From the NCBI RefSeq assembly GCF_000720635.1, contig NZ_JOCF01000022.1, positions 1 through 64,000 of the forward strand: DNA of 64,000 nucleotides. Direction: 5' to 3'. The notes below the pieces were generated by a model. The model saw nothing but the letters and a program-made list of their open reading frames with translations, was not told the DNA's origin and ran no database searches. Position 1 is the stretch's first letter, and each line of letters starts with the position of its first letter. The DNA comes from Streptomyces sp. NRRL WC-3742 (lineage in GTDB: Bacteria; Actinomycetota; Actinomycetes; Streptomycetales; Streptomycetaceae). Position numbers and translations under genes: made by a program. Positions 44,219 to 54,233 of the stretch are shown piece by piece.

Positions 44219-44845
44219 GTGCGCGCGGTGATCCTGACCGGCGCCGGGCAGCGGGCCTTCAGCGCCGGGGCGGACATCCCCTCGCTGGCCGGGAGCATCG
44301 CGGGCGGCCCGGAACGGGCGCTGCGCGAGTTCGTCCGGCGCGGGCACACGCTGACCCGGCGGATCGAGGAGTTCCCCAAGCCGATCGTCGTCGCCGTCAA
44401 CGGGCTCGCGTACGGCGGGGGTTGCGAGATCACCGAGGCCGCTCCGCTGGCGGTCGCGGCCGAGCACGCGCGGTTCGGGAAGCCGGAGATCTCCCTGGGC
44501 TTCGCGCCGCCGTTCGGCGGCTCGCAGCGGCTGCCGCGCCATGTGGGCCGCAAGCGCGCCCTGGAGATGATCCTCACCGGGGACCCGGTCCCGGCGGCCC
44601 GCGCCGCCGAGATCGGGCTGGTCAACTCGGTCGTCCCGGCGGACGAACTCCTGCTCGCCGCACGTGACTTGGTGGAGCGCATCATCCGTCACGCGCCCAC
44701 GGCGGTGGCCGCCTGCCTGCGGGCGGTGACCCGGGGGGTCAACCTGACCATCGACGAGGGCCTCGCGGTGGAGGCGGCGGCCTTCGCGGCCGCCGTCCCC
44801 ACCGAGGGCGTCCGGGCGGGGGTGCGGCGGTTCCTGGAGCGCTGA
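44219..44845 (+). CDS. Enoyl-CoA hydratase/isomerase (crotonase), N-terminus missing
   Basis: From the GTG at 44219 this encodes 208 residues, against about 255 for the family. The oxyanion segment AFSAGADIPSLAG and the second family block YGGGCEITEAAPLAVAAEHARFGKPE are intact, and EISLGFAPPFGGSQRLPR provides the catalytic-loop region. The first two beta strands, which end normally in DDGVRAVVLTG, are absent before VRAVILTG. No ribosome-binding site precedes the GTG. The gene is head to head with a MocR gene that also lacks its start. It is probably a 5'-truncated relic. Confidence 0.75.
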   Translation: MRAVILTGAGQRAFSAGADIPSLAGSIAGGPERALREFVRRGHTLTRRIEEFPKPIVVAVNGLAYGGGCEITEAAPLAVAAEHARFGKPEISLGFAPPFGGSQRLPRHVGRKRALEMILTGDPVPAARAAEIGLVNSVVPADELLLAARDLVERIIRHAPTAVAACLRAVTRGVNLTIDEGLAVEAAAFAAAVPTEGVRAGVRRFLER

Positions 44846-44859
44846 GGAGCGTTCCTACC

Positions 44860-44915
44860 GGCCGCCTGTCACCGCCGGCCTGTCACTGGCCGCCTGCTAC
44901 TGGCCGACTGTCACT
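44860..44915. repeat. About 4 x 14-bp imperfect tandem repeat
   Basis: Units of the form GGCCGCCTGTCACT with a few changes run from the crotonase 3' side into the last codons of the DinB-like gene. Confidence 0.7.
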
Positions 44916-45471
44916 GGCCGGTGCGGCCGTCGACGCACTCGCGCAGCAGGTCGGCGTGGCCGCAGTGGCGGGCGTACTCGTCGATCCGGTGCACCAGCAT
45001 CTCGCGGACGGCGATCCGCTTGCGGCCGATGTGGGCGCCGAGGTCCTGGTGGGGGGCCAGCACGGCGTCGGTGGCGGCCTGTTCGCGCTCCAGGTCGGCG
45101 AACGCCGCGTCCACGACGGCCTGTTCGCCCACGGCCTCGTCGAAGTCCGCGCCCCGCTCGCCGTAGATCTTCGGCAGCGGCTCGCCCTCGGTGATCCAGT
45201 TGCGCCAGTCGCGCTCGACCTCGGCGAGGTGGCGGACCAGGCCGAGCAGGGACATCGTGGACGGCGGCACCGAGCGGCGGGCCAGCTGCTCCGGGCTCAG
45301 GCCCTCGCACTTCAGGCGCAGGGTGAGCCGGAAGTGGTTGATGTAGTCCAGCAGCGTGGGCAGTTCGCCGTCCGGGGTGGGGCCTTCGCTGCCGCGCGGG
45401 TCGTCGGCCGGGTCCAGCCACATGTCGGGGTAGACGGTCGCCTGGGTCCAGCGGGTGGGTTGTTCGCTCAT
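44911..45471 (-). CDS. DinB/DUF664 family protein
   Basis: A 186-residue DinB-like helical protein, a second member of the family in the window. The motif LGLVRHLAEVERDWRNW provides the first His, and EMLVHRIDEYARHCGHADLLRE the C-terminal pair, matching the DUF664 pattern. The N-terminal WTQATVYPDMWLDPADDPRG is typical of its mycothiol-dependent maleylpyruvate-isomerase-like relatives. The ATG at 45471 is chosen; another lies three codons upstream and neither has a clear ribosome-binding site. Its stop codon lies in a tandem repeat. Confidence 0.85.
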   Translation of the reverse strand: MSEQPTRWTQATVYPDMWLDPADDPRGSEGPTPDGELPTLLDYINHFRLTLRLKCEGLSPEQLARRSVPPSTMSLLGLVRHLAEVERDWRNWITEGEPLPKIYGERGADFDEAVGEQAVVDAAFADLEREQAATDAVLAPHQDLGAHIGRKRIAVREMLVHRIDEYARHCGHADLLRECVDGRTGQ

Positions 45472-45530
45472 TCGGGACATGATCGTCGGTGCGGGCCCCG
45501 GGCACCAGACGATTTCGGCCCGTACGGGAG

Positions 45531-45664
45531 TTGCGGGCACGCTCCTCGGCGGCGCGCAGGGTGGCCGCGAGGTCGGCGTAGCCCCGGCGCTCGGCGTGGG
45601 CGCGGGCGGTGACCCCGTCGCCGTCCGACAGCAGCGGGTCGGCGCCGTGGGCGGCGGCGAGTAG
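45531..45664 (-). pseudogene. Ankyrin-repeat protein fragment
   Basis: On the minus strand this reads LLAAAHGADPLLSDGDG, then VTARAHAERRGYADLAATL and RAAEERARN. This is a good C-terminal ankyrin repeat: G-A-D-P, a turn, T-A-R-A-H-A-E, then G-Y-A-D-L-A-A-T-L. No start codon or ribosome-binding site serves the frame, and it runs on into the DinB gene out of frame. The rest of the 318-bp gap (45472-45790) holds nothing else recognisable. It is a remnant of a lost gene. Confidence 0.65.
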
Positions 45665-45790
45665 TGAGTGGTCGGCCGGGGAGGTGGTGCGGTCGGTCGT
45701 GGCGGGCTCCTTCGCGGGTGGGTTTCTCCTGGATTCCCCTGTGTTCCCCCGGGGTCCCTCAGGGGTGCGTACGAAGCCCGGCCTGCGCGT

Positions 45791-46282
45791 TCACCAGGAC
45801 AGTGGGTAGCGGACGTGGTGTCCGCCGATGCGGCCGGGAAGCAGCCCGATCGCGACCAGCAGGCCCGTCGCCAGCAGGAGCAGCGGCAGGAAGGGGACGG
45901 GGTGCGGCGCCTGGAGCACGACGATGACGGCGGTCGCGGCGGCCGGGGAGTGCGGCAGGCGGGTGAGCATCATCGCGCCCAGCGCCAGCCCGGCGGCTAT
46001 CGCCGCGCCCCAGGCGGTGCTGCCGGTGACGGCCAGGGTGGCAAAACCGATCACGGCCGAGAGCAGCTGGCCGCCCACCAGGTTACGCGGCTGGGAGATC
46101 GGCAGCCCGGGCGCGCCGTGCACCAGGGCCGCGCTGGCGGCCAGCGGCGGGATCAGCAGCGGTTGGTGGAGCAGGAACCCCACCCCGACCAGGATGAGCA
46201 GGGCGCCGATGGCGAAGACGGTCTCCCGCAGCGCGTGCAGGGGGTGGGGGCGGCGGTTGGTCGCGGGCTGCGGGGAAGGCAT
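45791..46282 (-). CDS. HPP-family integral membrane protein
   Basis: A 163-residue protein with four to five hydrophobic helices, matching the HPP family in length and layout: an IPPLAASAALVHGAP segment after the first helices, SQPRNLVGGQLLSAVIGF, and RLPHSPAAATAVIVV, where the family's H-P-P motif is H-S-P. Some relatives move nitrite in cyanobacteria and plants, but the role in actinobacteria is unknown. The ATG at 46282 lies 72 bp downstream of a perfect inverted repeat that may control it. Confidence 0.85.
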   Translation of the reverse strand: MPSPQPATNRRPHPLHALRETVFAIGALLILVGVGFLLHQPLLIPPLAASAALVHGAPGLPISQPRNLVGGQLLSAVIGFATLAVTGSTAWGAAIAAGLALGAMMLTRLPHSPAAATAVIVVLQAPHPVPFLPLLLLATGLLVAIGLLPGRIGGHHVRYPLSW

Positions 46283-46353
46283 GGCGTGAGCGGCTCCGGG
46301 TGGGGGACGGGGTCCCGGAGATGATAGGCAGAATGTTGAGTAATTGGTGGGAT

Positions 46354-46374
46354 GATTTGCCTGTCAGGCAAATC
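46354..46374. promoter_or_regulatory. Perfect 10-bp inverted repeat, probable operator
   Basis: GATTTGCCTG and CAGGCAAATC flank a single T. The surroundings are AT-rich. It lies upstream of the HPP gene on one side and of a nine-codon start relic on the other, a usual place for a MarR- or TetR-type operator. Confidence 0.65.
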
Positions 46375-46398
46375 CGCTCGGAGAGGAGGGAGCGCCGC

Positions 46399-46428
46399 AT
46401 GACCACCGGCGCCCCCCTCACGGGCTGA
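46399..46428 (+). pseudogene. Nine-codon start relic (MTTGAPLTG) with strong ribosome-binding site
   Basis: GAGGAGGGAGCGCCGC precedes an ATG and nine codons ending in TGA. The reading overlaps the last codons of the convergent DUF4328 gene. Operator, ribosome-binding site and start look like the front of a gene whose body was replaced; a true leader peptide is the alternative. Confidence 0.4.
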
Positions 46429-47017
46429 CTGGCTCCCGTGCCGGGACGTCGGGCCATGCGGGCGGGAACTCCAGCGCCTCCACCTGGCGACGGGTGATCC
46501 GCTCGATGACCAGGACACCCAGCACGGAGTGGGCCAGCCCGATCGCCACGGCGGTGCAGACGGGCGCGCCCAGGTGGGAACCCGTCGTCGCGAGGTGCGC
46601 GACCGTGAAGGCGACACCCGCGCCGGCCCACGCGTGCACGAGCCCCGCCCCGCCCCGCACCCCGCCGGCGCGCCAGAGCCCCAGCGCGATCGGCCAGCGC
46701 AGGACGAGGTTCAGCCCGGGTATCAGCATGCCTGCCAGCGCCCAACCGGACCCGAAACGCTGCACGCCCGGGGCGAGCGCCTCCGCGTTCGCCCACGCCC
46801 GGCGGACCCAGACCGCGGTGAGCAGCAGGCCGATGAGGGTGAAGAGGGTGACCAGCACACCCATGACGCCCGTCAGCTTCTCGTGGCCCGGACCGAGGGT
46901 CGCCACTCGGCCCACCGCGTAGCAGAGCGCGGCCAGCACACCCACGACCTGGAGCCCGCGCGCAGGCTCGCGCGGATCCGAGGGCGGCCTGACCTGCCGC
47001 TGTGTCAGTTCCCCCAT
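46418..47017 (-). CDS. DUF4328 membrane protein
   Basis: A 199-residue membrane protein with five predicted helices. Segments typical of DUF4328 are VWVRRAWANAEAL, then FGSGWALAGMLIPGLNLVLRWPIALGLWRA broken by a loop, and a C-terminal helix before ERITRRQVEALE. The family has no assigned function. The ATG at 47017 follows ACGGGGTTGGCAC. The gene's 3' end covers the start relic on the other strand, so the rearrangement there may have joined them. Confidence 0.82.
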   Translation of the reverse strand: MGELTQRQVRPPSDPREPARGLQVVGVLAALCYAVGRVATLGPGHEKLTGVMGVLVTLFTLIGLLLTAVWVRRAWANAEALAPGVQRFGSGWALAGMLIPGLNLVLRWPIALGLWRAGGVRGGAGLVHAWAGAGVAFTVAHLATTGSHLGAPVCTAVAIGLAHSVLGVLVIERITRRQVEALEFPPAWPDVPAREPVSP

Positions 47018-47124
47018 GTGCCAACCCCGTTCCGCCGATCGCCCTGCCGATGCGGAACGGACGCTAGCAGGCGGCACTGACACCCCGTGCAGCGACTGCG
47101 GTGCACGGGGTGCCGGATGCCGGG

Positions 47125-47433
47125 TCAGTGCACGGACTGCTGGTAGCAGGCGACGTCGTACTGCGACGGGGCGCCCGCGTTGTTGTAGGCGTTGCCGCCC
47201 GTGCCGCCGTTCGGTTGGGCGCCGAAGCCCGCCTCGTCGAAGGGGGAGCCGGGCGAGGATGCCGAGTGGCCCGGGGCCGAGACTCCGAGGGCAAGGAAGT
47301 CCTGGCAGGTCTGGTTCGGCGGACCGTGCGGACCAGGCGCCGGGTTGGCGAACGCGGTGGACGCGCCGCCGAGGCAGAGGAGACCGGCGAGCAGCCCGGT
47401 GGCCGCCGCGCGGACGGTGAGGCGTCCCTTCAT
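47125..47433 (-). CDS. Small secreted protein, unknown function
   Basis: A 102-residue exported protein: signal peptide (VRAAATGLLAGLLCLGGAS) cleaved after AFA, mature part of 73 residues rich in Gly, Pro and Asn with two cysteines (QTCQDFLALG and VACYQQ). The pattern TCQDF near the mature start and a late C suggests one disulfide. The ATG at 47433 has AGGGAGGCACCCGTC. The frame is open upstream to 47811 but this strong internal start and signal peptide define the gene. I recognise no family. Confidence 0.8.
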   Translation of the reverse strand: MKGRLTVRAAATGLLAGLLCLGGASTAFANPAPGPHGPPNQTCQDFLALGVSAPGHSASSPGSPFDEAGFGAQPNGGTGGNAYNNAGAPSQYDVACYQQSVH

Positions 47434-47932
47434 GACGGGTGCCTCCCTGGTCGGGACGTACGCGGAACCGGCCGGCCCCGCGCCCCCGTTCGGAGGTACG
47501 CATCCGGGCCGCCCGGCGTTCAGCGGAGGGCGCCGGCCCGGGGGTTCCGTGGCCGAAGACCACCGAAGGCGGACCGTAGGCGCACAGCACTCGTCGAAGG
47601 CGCGATCGCTCTCCGCCCAGTCCTCGGCGGTCCCGATGAGGTCCGCGTACAGGCCCGCGAGGCCGCCGTGGGCGCCGGGGCGCCGAACGGCGGCGTTGAA
47701 CCGGTCGAGCGGCCCGGGGCGCTCCGCCTCGGCGGGCGGAGCCTGTCGCGGGACGGCACGGCCGGGAGGCGGGCTGAACGGCGGCGCTCCCCAAGGGAGT
47801 TCGTGTGCCACCGTCCTCCGTCCGCCGGCCTCCGACCGCAGGTAGCTCGAGCGGCCACGGGGTGTCGGAGGTGTCGGCTAGGGTGCGGTGAGCCCGGCCG
47901 GTGGCGGCCGGCGCCAGGGGAGGGCGGCGGCG
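47434..47932. other. Interval with a possible minus-strand reading frame
   Basis: On the minus strand a GTG at 47811, after GGAGGACG, opens a frame whose middle looks protein-like (RFNAAVRRPGAHGGLAGLY, then ADLIGTAEDWAESDRAFDE), before turning Pro/Arg-rich and running in frame into the small secreted protein gene. It may be a decayed gene whose 3' part was lost. The remainder holds the promoters of the divergent flanking genes. Confidence 0.35.
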
Positions 47933-48598
47933 ATGGGCGAGGTCGGGCAGGATGAGGGCGCGGGGGCCGGGCACGGCATCCGCTGGCTCGCCGAGGTCCG
48001 CTGGGACCTGGACGGCGTGGTGTTCGCCCGGGGCATCCCGCCGCTGGAGCTGGCCCGCCGGATGGGAGCCGACCCGGCCGTCGGCACGGAGCCGATCAGC
48101 GGCACCGAGGTGTGGGACCTGGACATCGAGTCGTACCGTCCCGGCGAGGACGGGGACGGCGTGGTCCGGGTCGGCGAGGCGGGCGGCTGGTCCTTCGCGA
48201 TCGAGTACGGGGACTCCACGGGTGCCGACCGGCTCACCGAGATAGCCCGCGACGGTGTCGAGGTGGTGCACTACCGCCCGATGCCCGAGCACCCGCCGGC
48301 GATGTTCGACTACGCCCGCGACGGCGCCGCGGTCTGCGGCTTCGGCCTCGGGGAGGAGCGCTGGCGCTGGGGTCAGGAGCCCGACCTGCTGCTACCGGAG
48401 CTGGTGGCCGCCCGGGTGCTGGAGGTGGACGGGGTCACCTCCGTGGAGCGGGAGCAGGAGGAGGACTACGCGGCCGTGCGCACCCGCACCCTCGGCGTGA
48501 TTGAGCGCCGGTTCGGCCTGGACCTGCCGCGGGCCGTCCTGGGCGAGCTGCTGCTCCCGGCGTACGCGGTGCGCGGCACCCCGGGCATGGGGCTGTAG
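47933..48598 (+). CDS. DUF6461 family protein
   Basis: A 221-residue soluble protein. The segments EVRWDLDGVVFARG, WSFAIEYGD and AVRTRTLGVIERRFGLDLPR fit the DUF6461 pattern, common in streptomycetes and often near other small proteins of unknown role. No catalytic motif is seen. The ATG at 47933 follows GGGGAGGGCGGCGGCG; fifteen upstream in-frame codons are rejected. It is a single-gene transcript as far as visible. Confidence 0.75.
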   Translation: MGEVGQDEGAGAGHGIRWLAEVRWDLDGVVFARGIPPLELARRMGADPAVGTEPISGTEVWDLDIESYRPGEDGDGVVRVGEAGGWSFAIEYGDSTGADRLTEIARDGVEVVHYRPMPEHPPAMFDYARDGAAVCGFGLGEERWRWGQEPDLLLPELVAARVLEVDGVTSVEREQEEDYAAVRTRTLGVIERRFGLDLPRAVLGELLLPAYAVRGTPGMGL

Positions 48599-48740
48599 GC
48601 AGTCACCACCCGTCACCCGTATGGCCGGTGACATGGGCTGCGGCGCACGCCCCCGGTCGGGCGCTGCCGGCGGGCGCGGGCGCGGCGGCGCCCCTAGGGT
48701 CGGGCCGGAACGATCACAGCCCGAGAGGTGGACCCGCCCC

Positions 48741-50336
48741 ATGCACACCGCCGTCCGTGGAGCTCCGCGTGCACAGGCGCTCGGCGCGCTCGGCCTCACC
48801 GCCCTGCTGCTCGCCTCCGCCACCGGCTGCCAGGGCGGCAGCTCCTCCGCCGCCGAACCCGCGCCGACGCCCCCCGCGGCCACCACCTCCGGCGGCACCC
48901 TCGCCTGGCAGCAGCCGCTGAACTGGCACGCCTGCGCCGCGCCGACCACCGCCCAGGGCGGCGGAACCGCGCCCGCCGCGGACTGGCAGTGCGCCACGCT
49001 CAAGGCCCCGCTCGACCACGCCAAGCCGGACGGCCGCACCATCGACCTCGCGCTGATCCGCAGCCGCGCCAAGGACGAGCAGCACCGCCTCGGCTCGCTG
49101 CTGTTCAACTTCGGCGGCCCCGGCGCCTCCGGCGTCGCCACCCTGCCCGCCCTGGCCGGGACGTACGCCTCCCTCAACTCCCGTTACGACCTGGTGAGTT
49201 TCGATCCGCGCGGGGTCGGCGAGAGCGCCGGGGTGAAGTGCCTGGACGACAAGGCGATGGACGCCAACGCGGAGGTCGACGGCACACCCGACACCCCCGC
49301 CGGGGTCAAGGCGCTGGACGACGCCAACGCGGCCTTCACCGCCGCCTGCCAGAGCAACTCCGGCGACGTCCTGCCGTACGTCGACACCGAGAGCGCCGCC
49401 CGCGACCTCGACCTGATGCGCCGGGCGCTCGGCGACGCCAGGCTCTCCTACTTCGGCATCAGCTACGGCACCCAGCTCGGCGGCGTCTACGCCCACCTGT
49501 TTCCGGAGCAGGTCGGACGGATGGTGCTGGACTCGGTGGTCGACCCGACCAAGGACCCGCAGCAGTCCGCGCTGGGCCAGGCCCAGGGCTTCCAGCTCGC
49601 CCTCGACGACTTCATGAAGGCGTGCGCCACCGGCCAGGCCGCCGCCTGCCCGACCGGCGCGGGCGGCGCCGAGGGCACCGCGAAGGTCACCGACCTGCTG
49701 CGGAAGCTCCGGCAGGCCCCGCTGCCCACCACGGGCGGGCGGCAGCTGACCGAGAACCTCGCCGTCACCGGCATCGCCGGCTCGCTGTACAGCCAGGAGA
49801 CCTGGCCCGCCCTGGCCGTCGGCCTCACCGAGGCGATGCAGAAGGGCTCCGGCGACACCCTGCTCCAGCTCGCCGACGCGCTCTCCGGCCGCGACGCCCA
49901 GGGGCACTACACCAACCTGAGCGCCGCCAACCGCGCGATCAGCTGCGTGGACGCCCGGCAGCGCTACTCCGACCAGGACGTGGAGAAGCAGCTGCCGCAG
50001 TTCCGCCAGGCGTCCCCGGTCTTCGGCGAGTTCACCGCCTGGGGCCTGACCGGCTGCACCGGCTGGCCGGTGACCGGGAAGACGGACCACCCCGAGGTCG
50101 CCGCCGCCGGTTCCGCCCCGGTCCTGGTGGTCGGGACGACGGGCGACCCGGCCACCCCGGTGGAGGGTGCCAAGGCGATGGCGGGCCGGCTCGGTACGGG
50201 CGTCGGCGTGAACGTCACCCTCCAGGGCGAGGGGCACGGCGGGTACAACACCGGGAACCCCTGCCTGCAGCGGACCGTGGACGCCTACCTGCTCGACGGG
50301 ACCGTCCCGGCCGACGGCACCACGTGCGGCAGCTGA
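48741..50336 (+). CDS. Secreted alpha/beta hydrolase, tripeptidyl aminopeptidase (SlpD/TAP) family
   Basis: A 531-residue exported peptidase. The signal peptide ends in ASATGCQGG, a probable lipobox, so it may be a lipoprotein. The hydrolase domain has [10 protein letters not shown] (oxyanion hole), the nucleophile in [12 protein letters not shown], and late Asp and His in [11 protein letters not shown] and GEGHGGYN. The C-terminal TAP-like domain is present. Such enzymes release tripeptides from secreted proteins in streptomycetes. The ATG at 48741 follows GAGAGGTGGACCCGCCCC. Confidence 0.9.
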   Translation: MHTAVRGAPRAQALGALGLTALLLASATGCQGGSSSAAEPAPTPPAATTSGGTLAWQQPLNWHACAAPTTAQGGGTAPAADWQCATLKAPLDHAKPDGRTIDLALIRSRAKDEQHRLGSLLFNFGGPGASGVATLPALAGTYASLNSRYDLVSFDPRGVGESAGVKCLDDKAMDANAEVDGTPDTPAGVKALDDANAAFTAACQSNSGDVLPYVDTESAARDLDLMRRALGDARLSYFGISYGTQLGGVYAHLFPEQVGRMVLDSVVDPTKDPQQSALGQAQGFQLALDDFMKACATGQAAACPTGAGGAEGTAKVTDLLRKLRQAPLPTTGGRQLTENLAVTGIAGSLYSQETWPALAVGLTEAMQKGSGDTLLQLADALSGRDAQGHYTNLSAANRAISCVDARQRYSDQDVEKQLPQFRQASPVFGEFTAWGLTGCTGWPVTGKTDHPEVAAAGSAPVLVVGTTGDPATPVEGAKAMAGRLGTGVGVNVTLQGEGHGGYNTGNPCLQRTVDAYLLDGTVPADGTTCGS

Positions 50337-50405
50337 GATTTATTCCCCAAGTGGCCCACCCTGCGGTATCGCGATTGGCACTGTCGAGCGGACCACTCTG
50401 CCCGC

Positions 50406-50411
50406 TAGGCT
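50406..50411 (+). promoter_or_regulatory. Possible -10 box of a leaderless transcript
   Basis: TAGGCT lies seven bases before the GTG at 50419, which has no ribosome-binding site. This fits a leaderless mRNA starting at the GTG. The -35 region is not convincing. Confidence 0.35.
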
Positions 50412-50418
50412 CGCGGTC

Positions 50419-51057
50419 GTGACCAACGAAGACCTGAACACCGCGTCCGCCAAGCCCACCAAGGTCGACTTCTACTTCGACCCGATCTGCCCGTTCGCCT
50501 GGATCACCTCCCGCTGGATCCTCGAGGTCGAGAAGCACCGCGACATCGAGCTCAACTTCCGCGTGATGAGCCTGTCCGTCCTCAACGAGGGCCGCGAGGG
50601 CCTGCCCGAGCGCTACCGCGAGCTGCTCGACCGCGGCTGGGGCCCCGTGCGCGTCTGCATCGCCGCCGCCGAGCAGCACGGCCAGGACGTGCTGCGCGCG
50701 CTCTACACCGAGCTCGGCACCCGCTTCCACAACCAGGACCGCGCCGCGGACGAGACCGTGATCCGCGAGGCCCTGGTCGCCGCGGGCCTGCCGGAGGAGC
50801 TGGCCGACGCGGCCAACAGCACCGCGTACGACATCGCGCTTCGCAAGAGCCACCACGAGGGCATGGACCCGGTGGGCGAGGAGGTCGGGACGCCGACCAT
50901 CCACGTCGACGGCGTCGCCTTCTTCGGGCCCGTCCTGACGGCGATCCCGCGCGGCGAGGACGCCGTGAAGATCTTCGACGGCGTGCGGCTGCTCGCCGGG
51001 TACCCGAAGTTCTTCGAGCTCAAGCGCACCCGCACCGGGGACCTGGACTTCTCCTGA
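50419..51057 (+). CDS. DsbA-like thioredoxin-fold protein (mycothiol-dependent nitroreductase-like)
   Basis: A 212-residue protein of the DSBA/Rv2466c type: a thioredoxin strand with [16 protein letters not shown], an inserted helical domain, and the cis-Pro loop [10 protein letters not shown]. In Rv2466c the active site is CPWC; here it is C-P-F-A, leaving one cysteine, so a one-thiol mechanism with mycothiol or a non-redox role is implied. Cytoplasmic. The GTG at 50419 lacks a ribosome-binding site and may be leaderless. It lies 82 bp after the peptidase gene. Confidence 0.85.
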   Translation: MTNEDLNTASAKPTKVDFYFDPICPFAWITSRWILEVEKHRDIELNFRVMSLSVLNEGREGLPERYRELLDRGWGPVRVCIAAAEQHGQDVLRALYTELGTRFHNQDRAADETVIREALVAAGLPEELADAANSTAYDIALRKSHHEGMDPVGEEVGTPTIHVDGVAFFGPVLTAIPRGEDAVKIFDGVRLLAGYPKFFELKRTRTGDLDFS

Positions 51058-51192
51058 CCCCACCCGGCCCCGCCAGGGGGCCACGAAGGACGCCAAGGGC
51101 GGCCCGGCGAGCAGCGCCGGGTCGCCCTCGCCCGTTCCGGGGGCCGACCATGGAGACGGAGCCCCCTCGGCCCCGGGAGGCGGTGAGCGTCG

Positions 51193-53076
<1,884 letters not shown>

Positions 53077-53092
53077 GTGGGAGCCCGCCGGG

Positions 53093-53142
53093 CACTACAT
53101 CAGTAGTGGCACTACGCGAGTAGTGCCACTACTGATGTAGTG
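53093..53142. repeat. Triple palindrome array, family CACTAC-N4-GTAGTG (copy 3)
   Basis: Units at 53093-53108, 53110-53125 and 53127-53142 have centres ATCA, GCGA and TGAT, with a 17-bp period. The first and third centres are complementary, so the 50 bp also form one large palindrome. The array starts 17 bp after the ftsH stop. Confidence 0.92.
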
Positions 53143-53206
53143 CCCGGGCCCGCGCGGGAGGGGTGGGAGCGCCGCCGACCGGCCCTGGCATACTCGCCGT
53201 CGTCAG

Positions 53207-53254
53207 GAGCGTGCGAGCGTGCGAGCGTCCAGGCGTGCAAGTGTCCAAGCGTGA
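53207..53254. repeat. 6 x 8-bp imperfect tandem repeat
   Basis: Units GAGCGTGC, GAGCGTGC, GAGCGTCC, AGGCGTGC, AAGTGTCC and AAGCGTGA occupy the leader of nadE, 20 bp before the chosen start. Confidence 0.75.
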
Positions 53255-53273
53255 GACCGAAAGACCGGGGTGC

Positions 53274-54116
53274 ATGGTGTCCGGAACCACTGAGCTCGAC
53301 GTCCAGCAGGAGATCGCCCGCGCCCTCGGCGTGACGGCGGTCGAGGACCCGGCGAAGGAGGCCGAGCGCCGCGTCGCCTTCCTCGTCGAGCAGGTCCGCG
53401 GCGCGGGCGCCCGCAGCCTCGTCCTCGGGATCAGCGGCGGGATCGACTCCACCACCGCCGGGCGCCTGTGCCGCCTCGCCGTCGACCGGCTGCGCGAGGA
53501 GGGCTACGAGGCCGAGTTCTGCGCCATGCGCCTGCCCTACGGCGTGCAGGCCGACGAGGCGGACGCGCAGCGGGCGCTGGAGTTCATCCAGGCCGACGAG
53601 GTGCTCACCGTCGACGTCAGGCCCGCGACGGACGCCGCCCTCGCAGCCCTGGCCGCCGCCGGGCTCACCTACGGCGACCACGCCCACGAGGACTTCGTCC
53701 GGGGCAACGTCAAGGCCCGCGAGCGGATGGTCGTGCAGTACGCGGCCGCGGGCGCCAAGGGCGGTCTCGTCGTCGGCACCGACCACGCCGCGGAGGCGGC
53801 CGTCGGCTTCTTCACCAAGTTCGGCGACGGCGCGGCGGACGTCGTCCCGCTCGCCGGGCTGACGAAGCGCCAGGTGCGCGCCGTGGCCGAGTCGCTCGGC
53901 GCGCCGAAGGAACTGGTCCGGAAGGTGCCCACCGCCGACCTGGAGGACCTCGACCCCGGCAAGCCCGACGAACTGGCCCTCGGCGTCACCTACGAGGAGC
54001 TCGACGACTTCCTGGAGGGCCGTCCCGTCAGCCCCGCCGTCGCGGAGACCGTCATCGCCCACTACCGCCGCACCGCCCACAAGCGCGTCCTGCCCGTCGG
54101 CCCCGTCCAGCCGTAG
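53274..54116 (+). CDS. nadE: Ammonia-dependent NAD+ synthetase
   Basis: A 280-residue enzyme of the short, ammonia-using type (E. coli NadE has 275). The ATP pyrophosphatase loop SLVLGISGGIDSTT is near residue 50, followed by GNVKARERM and GTDHAAEAAVGFFTKFGDG, which bind ATP and deamido-NAD. There is no nitrilase-type glutaminase domain. It makes NAD+ from nicotinate adenine dinucleotide and ammonia in the cytosol. The ATG at 53274 is preceded by GGGG three bases away; a GTG directly after it is equally placed. Confidence 0.95.
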   Translation: MVSGTTELDVQQEIARALGVTAVEDPAKEAERRVAFLVEQVRGAGARSLVLGISGGIDSTTAGRLCRLAVDRLREEGYEAEFCAMRLPYGVQADEADAQRALEFIQADEVLTVDVRPATDAALAALAAAGLTYGDHAHEDFVRGNVKARERMVVQYAAAGAKGGLVVGTDHAAEAAVGFFTKFGDGAADVVPLAGLTKRQVRAVAESLGAPKELVRKVPTADLEDLDPGKPDELALGVTYEELDDFLEGRPVSPAVAETVIAHYRRTAHKRVLPVGPVQP

Positions 54117-54233
54117 CCCCGGCCGCCGCCGGGTGCCGGGTCCCGCACCGGCCGGGTGACCCGCCTCAACGGCGGTGCCGTTCTCGGGAGATGACACGAT
54201 GATCGGGACGACGTCCCGACCCGAGGAGCCCGA

